DNA of 64,000 nucleotides, from the NCBI GenBank assembly GCA_964007475.1, contig OZ023274.1, forward strand, positions 82,719,303 to 82,783,302, in the 5' to 3' direction. How positions within the stretch are numbered: position 1 is the stretch's first letter; each line of letters opens with the position of its first letter. Of this stretch, positions 25,201 to 37,200 are shown piece after piece. The DNA comes from Hybos culiciformis (taxonomy: Eukaryota; Arthropoda; Insecta; Diptera; Hybotidae). The position numbers and the translations under genes were made by a program. The notes beneath the pieces are model-generated. The model did no database searches. It was not told where the DNA came from and saw nothing but the letters and a program-made list of their open reading frames with translations.

Positions 25201-28200
25201 ATGCAAACATCATGTAGTATAAAGTTTATTTTTTTTTGTAATGGATATAATATTTTATTTGTACGTGCAACGTCTACCGAATATATATGTAATGTAGATG
25301 ATATTTCAAACTAAAATATTTGTGATTTTGTTGTGATAGATCCGTTTTCTTCTTCATTAATCATTACATTCCAATATTTCCGTGCTTCGTTTATATTGTA
25401 AGGAAAATTTTTAGTTATTCTTTATCTGCAATAAAAAAAACTTTAATTTTTTGCCCCAAAATTTTGTTTCTATCGTAATGTAATGTGGTTTAATAATTAA
25501 TTGATGTTATAAAATAACTATATATTATTCATTATGTTCATGTTTCAATCGTAACCTGAAATTATAAATGCCATTAACAAAGAAACAATCAAGAAAAATG
25601 TTTAAATATAATTTGCAATAAGGAAGGTAGGTATAATATGAAGGAAACATGTATAGATAGAAATGAAAATGCTTTATTGAGCGGTATCTCTTAAAATAAT
25701 TATTATAATTAGAAGTAAAATAATTTTTTATATATCGTTAATTCAACAAGAACAACAACAACTAAAATAGTAATGAAAACAAATAAAATGTTATCGTGGA
25801 ACTGTTCAAGATGAAGACATAATATTTCAGTAAGACTTTAAGTGATAATAAAATATCACTTAGAAAAAAATTTATTTCCTAAGCTTAAAAGATGATTGGA
25901 GTTAAACGTCAGATTGGCATAAAGATTTTTGTATTATATTATCTAACCTTTTAACTTAATAAATTTCGATAAATAAATACTAAAATATGTACATAAAAAT
26001 ATACAACATAAAATAAAATGTTTATTTGTTTTTTTTTTTTTTTTGTAGGATTCAGAAGAATAATATTTTTGCCACACATTTTGTATATTTGATTTTTCAG
26101 TTCAAGTGAAATTTTCATATGCTTATTGTGTTGGAAAATTTTTCTTTTGTGAGGTGGAATTTGATTATTTTTCAATTGTAAAGCCACTTCAATTGACCTA
26201 GTTGTCGCCCTTGAAGTTATATTAATTTTATGTATGACCGTCAACAAAAGTTCATGTTTTGTTTTTGAGACTTTTCCGTTTACACAATTATTCACATACA
26301 TTTATATGATTTTTAAAAGAATAACAGCTATTAATGTTTTTTTTTTTGTATATAAAATAAATGTGTACAAAAAAATTAGTAAAAATTGGTTCACTACAAG
26401 AATTTTAATATGAATTTTAAATTCAATGCAAATAAATAGTTGACAAACTGTATCGATTTTTCGAAAAATTCTAAAGTCATTTGTATATTTTTAACAAGTC
26501 AAAATAACACTTAACTATTATGTGTTTTTTTTAATTTGCATTTATGAAACAAAAAATTTTATTTTGTTTTTATTTTTATTTAAAACGATAATTTATGATA
26601 CATAAATGTACATGTCCTCTGTGTACTTCACACCCAAGAAAATAATATTTTTACAATTAAGTAGGTATCGTAAATTTTTAATACGAAAGACCGACCCAAT
26701 GCATAAAGCAAGTACAAATCAAATCTAATTTTAATTGATTTCTCTGTAAAACAACTTTATATCCATAATGTAGATATATATATAACAATTTGTCTTTACT
26801 TTCACGAATTCTAACTATAAAAATTATGACTCAGATGGTGGTAAAAGTTGTTCAAATGTCTACCTATATGTCTAACAATAAATGAAAATCATAGTGTTGT
26901 TGTGTATTTAACTTTTTATTAGAAATATTAAAAAAAAAAAACATATTAAGAAAAACTATAAATTTAGATATTAATATTGAAATAGTTTTTGTTGTGTCCA
27001 CAATTTGTCACTATGACAATAAAAATGAATTCGTATATTTGTTTTTTCTAAGAAATCTATATATAAAGTCTCATCACACCCTTCACTTCATTCAAAATTG
27101 TTTTATATAGTGTTATCCTTATGGTACCAATGCAAGGATTTTTTTTTTTAATATATATTTTATTATTTTTGTTTTGTTTTGATTTTGATTTTTTTTTATT
27201 ACGAAAAACGTGAGTTAACAAATTTTCCTTTGTTATGCCAAATTTCATTTAGATTGCTAATTTTTTTTCATGTTAAATATATTAAATTAAAATTATCCAT
27301 TTTGTTTTCAGAATAAAAATTAAAAAAAATATGGGAAAAATAAAATCAAGGTACTTACCTAATTTATTTATACCTAGTGGCACATTGCAAATAAATTATA
27401 TTTATGAAAAAGAATAAAAAAAACATATTTTTTAATTAATCTATTTTTGATACGACCAGGCCTTTATTGCCAGATCGTGATACAACTGGTCCCACCGTAT
27501 TATGAGAAAAACATAATATATGTTTCCTTTCAACTTCGAAATAATAATTAATCTTGTTTGTGGTGTGTGAGGGGTTTTATTAAAAAAAAAAAACTTTTAA
27601 AATAAATAAAATTACCCTTAATTATATAGTCTGTGTGTATAGCAAATTATTATATAAATAAATATCATAATCTCTCTGTTAAATCTGCCAATTTTTTTAA
27701 TTTTGTATACCTAGATATATATAATAATTTTCCAATAAATTGATAATAAAACAAAACGCACATAAACGCAAAACATCAAATAAAAAAAAATTATTTATAA
27801 AATATATAAGACATAAGTAGGGAAAACAAAAAAAAAAAGTTTTAAAAGTTTTTAACAATAAATATGTACATGTACAACATAATATATAACATTCATAGGT
27901 CTTGTACATTATTATAATATATAATGATTTTTTTTTGTTTTGACGAAATAATTAAATTTTCTTATAACTTTTTCTTGTATTCAAATTAATTTTTTTTTTT
28001 TTTTTTCGTATTTACACATTTTATTGAAGCCTTATTTACATGACCTCTAGACACAATATGAGGGAAAAAAAAAACTTAAATAAATTATTTTTGTATATAA
28101 TTAACAAGTTTTTGGAAGCAAAGAAGGAAACTTTTTTTTTAATAAATTTTCATTCGAAAGGATTTGAGGATGACTAAAAAAAATTATTATAATTTAATTT

Positions 28201-31200
28201 AGCAAAAAAACTATATTATAAATTATAATTTATATATAATGAAAACAAAACGAATGAAAAATTAACTCTGGAATTGAATCCATGTGTACTGTACACCATG
28301 GCAGCCTATCATCAGTAATATAATATGCATATTTATTCTATCTACTGATGGTTTCTTCTTTTTTTCTTTACCTAACTAGTTAAATCTGAATTAAAATAAA
28401 CGACTTCATTTAACTAAAATAAATTAGCAATTTTTATTCTCAGAGTCTAATTAACACTAAATATTATGACAATCAAATAGTACCTACAGTATTTTTCTCA
28501 AGTTTATGATTTGAAGTGAATTACGTTAACTTAAATCAATAAATTTGTAATTCTATATTCAAAACCAAATATTCTGATGATTTTATAACAATCAAAAAGA
28601 AAACGAATTTTTTCCTAGGAAATAGTTTCGAATTCGCTTAATTTTTTTTTTCGTATAAAAAAGTGATTTTCTGGGTAGTAAAAATTAGAAATCTAAAACT
28701 AAATTATCTACATTATCTAATAATTTTAAAAAAAATTTAAGTGTAAATAAATATTAATACATATACTCCTTTTTTTTTAATTATATACGTAATTTCTTGG
28801 CATACAATAAGAAGTCATTCATACGATTAATAAATTAAAAAATAAGAGAAACATTTATAGGAAAAATATTACCTACTTCTTTGCGACAAATTTTGTACTT
28901 GCTTCTTCCGTTTTTCCATTTTAAAAAAAAACTGATAGAAGTTTGCTGAACGTTCGTCGTCCTTTAAAGAGTTATATTATTATTATTATTTTATATATTA
29001 TATATTTTCCTTCAATAACAAAAAAGGATATTCTTCATATTTTTGTATAAATATGTATTAGGCGAGACAAATTGGAACTATTATTATTACATAACTTATG
29101 TGATACTTGAAAAATTTCCAATGAATTTATCATATCATGACATAACAAAAAAAGATTGTACATTTTATTTTATCCAAAAACATATATAATAACCGGGTGC
29201 AAAGTTTAGATTATTTGGATTAGGATTTTTTTTTTTTTTTTCAGAAAAATCGGAAAAATCAAAAAAAAAAAAAAAAACAATTTTCTATCTTCATTTTGGG
29301 TTTTTTTCTTTTTTATTTAAAATTGTGAAAAATTTTATTAGTGGTTATTATGTTGTGTACAATACATAAATATTTCGCAAAAAAAATTATTAAGTATCAG
29401 TCACAGAGCTCGTTATAATGAAATTTTATTTTACGTAATATTTTGTTATAAAGAAATTTGTTCAGCCGTAAAATATTTTTTGGTGCATAGGTAGTTCGGA
29501 TTCTGATTTATTGAATGCAATTAAATATATTTGAATTTTTGGATTTAAAGTTCGATTTTCGCAATGCCCGATTTTATCATATTTCCCCAAAATCTCGGAA
29601 GTATAAATCATTTTAGCACCACTTAAAATAATTTATTATTTATTTTATTGTTTCTAGAATAAGGAGAATCTATCGGAACATACTTTTTTTATTCTATCTA
29701 TAGTATAATCTCATTACTCAAATTTTCTAATAGTCATAAAGAGTGAATTTGAAATGTTTTATATACTGTATATATTGTAAACCAAATCAAATTTGTTATA
29801 GTATAATATTAGGTCATATTTGGGCTTGGCTTGTACCTGTAGGATTAGAGAAAAAAGAAAGTAATTTCAATCGCGACTTCGAACTATTTTTAATATAGCA
29901 TTTGTGGGTTGAAATTAAGCACACACCAAGTGTTAAAAATATTTTGTTTTTTACCAAAAGAGAAATATTTAGGTATATTTAATATTTTTATTTATTAGAT
30001 CCATACTAAAAATTAAAAAAAAAATTGTTCCAAAAAAAATAACAAAGCAGCTTGTATTAGTTAAAAAGTATAATGACCAGAAAGAAATATTTGGCAAAAC
30101 ATTATTTTTTTTTTATGTTTCAAAATAAACTGTTTTGGCAAATGTGCCACACTGTTCTATGGTTAATTTTTTTTTTTTTTTTTTGTTCTTTTATGGCTTA
30201 TATTTATTTTCTCTATTTTTATATCTATATGGCTAGTAATAATAAAAATATATATCTTCTATTAAGATACATATAAATTATATAACAAACCATATTAAGA
30301 TATTGAATTTTTTTTTTTGGTGTAAAATTTTCTTAACATAAATTTGCAGATTTATTATGAAAAAATAAAGAAATATAAAAAAATTTACAAAGTATATATA
30401 AAATAATTTGGCTGAATGTTTATGTCTTTTTGAGGTGAATCTTTTTAGGATTCATTTTAATACTTTTTTAAGTAGGCACATATTAAAATGTTTTCATCTA
30501 TCGATGCTTGATGAATTTGCTTTTCATTGTGCTATAAAGTGATGTTTCACAAATTAAAATAGAGAAATAGTCGTAATTTTTTTTTTTTGTTAATTATAGA
30601 ATAAATTTTGCGTATTGTTGCTATGAAGCTTTTAGGTATAAATAATGGTCCATTTTATACAAGAGGAATTAATGAATAAATATAAATTTTATGGAGCCAA
30701 TATAAATGAAAAAAATTTTCAAACAGTTTCTTTAGTCCAAACAAAACTAATCTGGAATTTCGGATGTTGTATATTCATTTCAGTATATATTAGGAGTTAT
30801 GAAAATTCCAAAATTAAGTAAATATTTTCAACAAAACTGAATATAAATTTCTGTTTGTGATATAACAAACGAAGGGAAAAAAAAAGATTAATGCTTATAA
30901 GCTTTGGCTTGTTTGTATTTATTTTCAAGGAAACATTATATAATTTTGTCTTTGAGCCAAAAATATTCATTAAGTTCAATAACTTTTGTAAAATAATGCA
31001 TTTTATACATCCTTTTTGCTTCTTCTTAACCTAAAGGCGTTTTTATTTTATATCAAAAAGGAAAGCTTGTCAAGTATTATATAAAATAACATTGTAAAGA
31101 TAACAAAAGTTTATTGTTTTATATTTTTAATTTGAATTTCTATAATTTTAATTTTGATATTTTATGAACATTAAAAAAAAAATAATTATCCAATTAATTT

Positions 31201-34200
31201 CAAAAATTTTTATTACATTTTTAATTTATATAATTTTCCATGTAACGTCGATCTTGCTATTAATTAGTTATATGGTTATATCTTATTGATATTTCTGGAA
31301 ATTATTGGAATTTTCGTTTTAGAATGTGCAAACTTGCCGTATATGAAAATAAATCTTAAAAATTTATTTTAATTTTGAAAAGTTACAAAGTGATATTTAT
31401 TTGAAATAAAAAGAATTTGCCCCCCTAACTTTGGATTTTGTTTCGAGGTGACTAAAAATGTATATTTTTATTTTTTTTTTACATTTGATTTTTAAGGTAT
31501 GAAGGTATGGATTTTTTGAGGTTTTTTTTTGTGGGTTCATAAACGATTTCACAACTTTCCATATAAGTTCAAATTTCGATTTTATTTTAAGTTTTGAATG
31601 TATTTCCGTTTCAAGTGATTTTTTTTTAAATATGTTTAAAAACTTTTTTAAATATGATTATGTAGAATATAATGTATAATTACTTGTAAACATAACATAA
31701 AATACATACTTTTATATAAGTACTATACGACCTATGCATATGTTAGCCTTGAGATTGAAATTTTAAAAAAGAAAACAGAAAAAAAAAGCCATTGAGGTAG
31801 GAAGAAATATAACTAGTTTCATTTAAAATTTATTTTCAACGTCATTAATAGGAATAATATAAATTTTGAGTGTTTTTTTTTGTTTCTACAATTTTACTAA
31901 AAATAAAATTTGTTTATTTTATATCTTTTTTTTATTAAAAATCCTATAATATGCAAAAATGTTCATATTTATTTTTTCATAATTATTGTAGGTACTTTTA
32001 GTTGAAAAAAAAGAATGTTTTTTAATACCTAATTGCTTGTTTGAATATTTTTATTTTAAATATAATATTTATTAAATAGGAAAGAAATTATTTTTAACTT
32101 AAATTTATAACACGTTTCTAAATTTAGTTAAATACTGTTTGTATTAAAACCATTTAAAATCAATATATGTATATATATATATATATGTATATTAGGGTGC
32201 CACTTATTTATATACAAAAAAAAAATTCATATTTTGATGAGTGCCGGGCGAAATTTTGTTCCAATGGACCTAAAAGTAGTCCCTACCAAATATAGTTCAA
32301 TCTAACATTGTTAATCCGTCCCGCTTAACATGCTTTTGTATAGTGTTGCACCATTGATATTTGCACCTCAAATTTCGAAAAAATGTCGTAGGTTCTGCTA
32401 AGCTAATAGAAAATTTTTCGAACAAAAAAAATAATTTATGAAGTTAAGCGAATCCAGACTAATGATTTTTCGATTTTTTAAATTATTTTTATAATTCGTA
32501 AAGAAATATTTCTAGTAGGACAATCCAAACATCATACTCGTATAACAGGCAGAAAATTGCTAATATGGTGATGTTCTATTTATAAAATGCGTGAATTCAA
32601 GCTTTATTTTAATAAAAGTGCACCTCAAGGTGCATTCGAAATAATCACCATTCAAGAAGATAAATTTTTTTTACTCAAACAGCGTGAAAAGTGTATTACA
32701 GAAAACTTTCTTGAATGAAAAAAGAAGAAATATCTCAGTCAACCAGAGAAGTCTTGGAGCAACGTTTCAGCCCGGAAATTTAAACTTTAAAAATAATTAG
32801 TAATTAGGACTTTGTATTTACAAATATGTATAAGATGTCCAATTATTTGATAGTATATTCAAAAACTTAAATTAAGTAAAGAGTAATTTTATGACACTGT
32901 GTAACGCTCAAATTAATGAAAAAGCCATCTAGAATTCTTAACCGCCAAGCGGTATCCAATTGAGCTAAATTTTTGTGGGCATGATTTTTAGATATAATGA
33001 ACAAAATTCCGCCCGGCACTCCCAAAAAAATTAATTTTCAAAAATAAGTGGCACCCTAATGTATATGTATAAATATTATAGTGTTGAACATTTATATACT
33101 TATTTCAACTTTTAATATTTATTATTTAACAGAACAGTAATTACTTAAATTATTTAACAGAACAGTATTTATTTAATTACATTAGCGAAATTAAGAGAAC
33201 ATATATACGTAGTAGAATCACAAGATTTATTTTTCGATTATTTAGTCAAAAGATGCTATAAAAAAATAGTATTAATTATTTTCTTATTTAACATCTCCAA
33301 TATGTGATTTAAGCAACACCATAAAGGAAGTATAATATAGAGTAACTATGTCAAACAACTTTTTAAAATATCGTTTTTATTTTTTTTCCTATTTTTTCAG
33401 ACCCCCAAAACATATGTATGCAAAAAAGCTTTTCTATTCTCTGTAATACTCATTAATTTTTTTCAATTTTGAGGATGTTTAGTTTTAAAATTACACAACT
33501 TATAAAAATTCGAATGTAGTTGTGCGAAAAATCATAACTATAATGAATAAATGAAAAAATATGTGTCTAAATATGTATTGTTGTGATGTGCCAAAAACCA
33601 ATTTATTACAACTATGATTTTATTTTTTTTAAAAACTAGCATCTTCGTCTAAATTGAAATTTATAAAATTTCATATCATAAGTTATTTCAAATCAATAAA
33701 TATATATATATTGAAATTTAATTTTTACTTTAATAAAGAGATAATAAGTCATAATATTTTATCACCTTTGGATAAAATATTCTTAAACGATAGTGGGAGA
33801 CATTGTTTTATTTTTTCGTAAATTTACGTTTAATTAGTTCGTTCTTTAAAATAATAGTGTTTTAATAGTGCATGTGTATATTAAAATGTTTTGCATGAAC
33901 TTTGTTTTAATTATTTAAATTTAGAAATTTTTATAAGGACATTAAGAAAATTATACCGGAATATTTTATTATTATTGAAAATTTATCAATTTGGATACGG
34001 AATTAAAATAAATATAAATAATTTGAATAATATAAAGTAAAGTATTTATTAATTTATTTTATATATTAATGAGTAGGTAGTCGCACTTTTTTTAATGCGC
34101 AACCTTCACGTAAACATTTTACTAATTCATGAAGTTAGAGCTCCATAAAAAGTAGTCGGCTAAACAAGTTATCTTCTATAGACCACATTCATAAAAAAAA

Positions 34201-37200
34201 CTTAAAAAAAACTAATGATGTCCTTGTATTGAAATCAGAACAATTTTTATATCTCAAGAATTATGAGACTGATTTGGAAATATTTTATTTGAAAGCACCA
34301 AAAGATGATCTGTTTGAAATTAACAGATTTTATATAAAATTTTTTGATAACTGTTTTGCTCAAAATGTGTATAAAAAAAAATTTCTAACAAACAGTATAC
34401 AATTACATTGCTGTTTGGACGCAACAAAATTATCAAAAAAATATGATTTCTGGTTCACCGAAACAGACGAATGTTATGAACATAAATTTAAATTTTTGGA
34501 GTTTGTTATTCTTAAAAAGTGAAAGTATCCTTACAAACCAAAATAAAAGAACAAAAAAAATCATTATTTTTTATTATAAAATAATGTGAGCATCGTCGGT
34601 CTCATGCAAAAATCACGAAACTGCAAAAACATAGTGTAGAGAAAATTGGTTTTGAAAATTTTTTTTTCTTTTTTTGTTGTACGTTTTGGTACTTTCGGGA
34701 AAATAGAAATAGTCATTGCGGATAATTTATGAGAGCTTTCGACTTTGAACATATTCAAATTTTAGTTTTTTTATGATTTTTGTACAATATTAGGTCAAAA
34801 CGGCCAAACTTACAGTTTCGTTCTTTTTGCACGAGACCGTCGATATGTAAATAAACATGAAATAAAATGAATTTATTAATGCTTTCAAATAAATTTTTTT
34901 TATTTACATTTATCTAACCCAATTTTTTTTTATAGAGAACAAATACTAGTAAACATTAAAATACAATTATAATAAAGGAAATATTTTGTTTATTTTTAAA
35001 AGCTTTATATAAAAAATATTTTAAAAGCTATAAAGCTCTCTCGTTATAGCGATATATTCTAAACAAAAATAAAAGCTTGGGGGTCTGATCTAATTTTGTT
35101 TAACTTTTTTTATTCGAATTTTTTGTATGGGACTAGTTCCTCTATTTATACTTCCTTTATGGCAACACTAACAAGAATTTTTTTAGTGCTTTTGTACACA
35201 ATTTGACACATAACTCTTTGAAATATATTCGATGATACAAAAAATAGGCTTGAAAATTTAGTTTAAATTAGATTTTCCAGTAAACTTTTTTGACAGTATT
35301 TTTTCTCGTACACACATAACAAATTTGTACGAATATCATATCGCAGAAGTAAGAAATTAAACAACACAAACACTTAATTCAAGTGAGACAAATTGAAAAA
35401 TTGACACAAATTCCAGTCCGAGGTGAGAATCGAACCCACGACCGAACACGCCGTAGGATAATGGTAATACCACTACACCATGACGGCCGACTTGGAAAAT
35501 AACTTTTTTCCAACCTTTTTTTCCTTCAAATGAATAAAGTTCATTCTTTGAAATTCCCCTGTTAACTGAAAAAATTGAAAATATGGGTCTGCCATTTGGT
35601 TTATCACACCGTGTTAAACACAAAACAATATAAATTTTTTTGTGGTGTAATCAAAAATAAAGGTTCCTACTCTATTAGTGGCACGTTTCAAGTTTATTGT
35701 AAAAAATTTTCGTTTATAAAGGAAAACCTTAAATTAGACATCACAAATTTTCTATCTCAATCTGAGCATCAAAATCAACTGAAATGTGACTTAAGTAAAG
35801 AGTTGGTGTATTATACTTTATTTGCGGAATCACTTAAAATTTAATGGACAACTTGTCGGCCGATACATTAGACCTTAAATATTAATATTAAAATAATATC
35901 TTGAATTGAAATTATTTTTCTTGTATTTATAAACAAGCGGCATTGATTTTCAAAAAGAAAATTGTTTACAAAAAACTTAAAATTTTTCAGTATGAGTCAG
36001 TTTAAAAGACTGCAATAAATAAACATTATTTATTCATATTAGGTAAAACATCCAAAAAGGCATTTAATATACATACTTGCTCATAAAATTTATATTTTAC
36101 TTTTATTTCATTTTTTTTATTCTGGAATGAGGATTATTTTTTCTTTTTTTTTTTAAATCAATATAAAATAGAAATATTCTTATTTCTGTTTTATAGCTTT
36201 CTAACTTCTGGTATGTGATAAAAGTTTTGTGTAGTATCACACATAACATATCAATTTCTTAAATTTCAAACTTTTAGTCATAATAAATAAATTATTAACT
36301 TAGAATATTAATTTCTAAATTTTTTTATTCGGCTCTACATAAACAAAAAAAAAATTACAACATATAGTATGAATATATGTAACTATGTTCATGTAAATTA
36401 TATGAGCCCTTTAAAAACCGTTTATAATAATTTAGTCATATGTTGAAAAAATTTCAACCTGAATAATAATTGCACTAAAAAAAATTATTTTATAAAATAT
36501 TTTATTCTAATATTTCTGTATAATAGATACACTACACACATAATACGAAATTTTTTTAACACATGCCTCACAAACCCTATTTTGTAAGTTACACAAAAAT
36601 ACTTCTTTGAACTTATTGTTGACATTTAGGCCAAAATTTACTATATATATAAAGTTTTTAATATAAAATTAAAGTCCCACAAACGTTTATGTCAATGGGG
36701 CATGATGACGTTAAACGAAAAAAATGTAACTCAAATAATAAGAATAATATTAAAAATAAAAAATTGAATAAATAGACATTGAAAATTTCCTTTTAATTGT
36801 TAATGACAATAAATCGGAAAGTTATTTTCATTGAGATTTCAAATTATACAATTTTTTTCTTTTTCTTAATGAAGGTACTTGCAATCTGATCAAAATTCCT
36901 TTTTCCTTTTTTTTTTTCATTTTAAATTCATCAATTTCAAATACTTAATGATAAAAGTTTTTCTAATTTATTTTATTTTTCCAACTCTAATAATTTTTTT
37001 TAATAATTTTTTCATTTTCTATTATATGTATTGGTAAAAATATTATTAATTTTTATATTCAAACCGTAATATCGTAGAAATTGATTATTGGAAAATTAGC
37101 TTTTCAATCAGTACGTTTGAACATTTACAAAAAAAAATTTGGTACAAAAACGTGAGCGTAAAAATTCAAGATTTTGCAGTATAAGCAGAAGTGAAATAAG

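Larger units (their letters stand above)
33319..35162. mobile_element. Possible transposon bounded by about 90-bp imperfect inverted repeats
   Basis: CCATAAAGGAAGTATAATAT at 33319 is mirrored by the complement of 35131-35162 (CCATAAAGGAAGTATAAATA). A second shared block CAGACCCCCAA lies at 33398-33408 and, inverted, at 35077-35087. Spacing inside each arm is 90 and 86 bp. The 1.84 kb between carries an unrecognised ORF and a nested MITE. No target duplication was seen, so two dispersed repeat copies in opposite orientation remain an alternative. Confidence 0.55.

Noticed and set aside
35426..35491. Functional tRNA gene on the minus strand
   Set aside because: A- and B-boxes are present but the acceptor stem does not pair and the sequence continues as a SINE body, so it is called a SINE instead.
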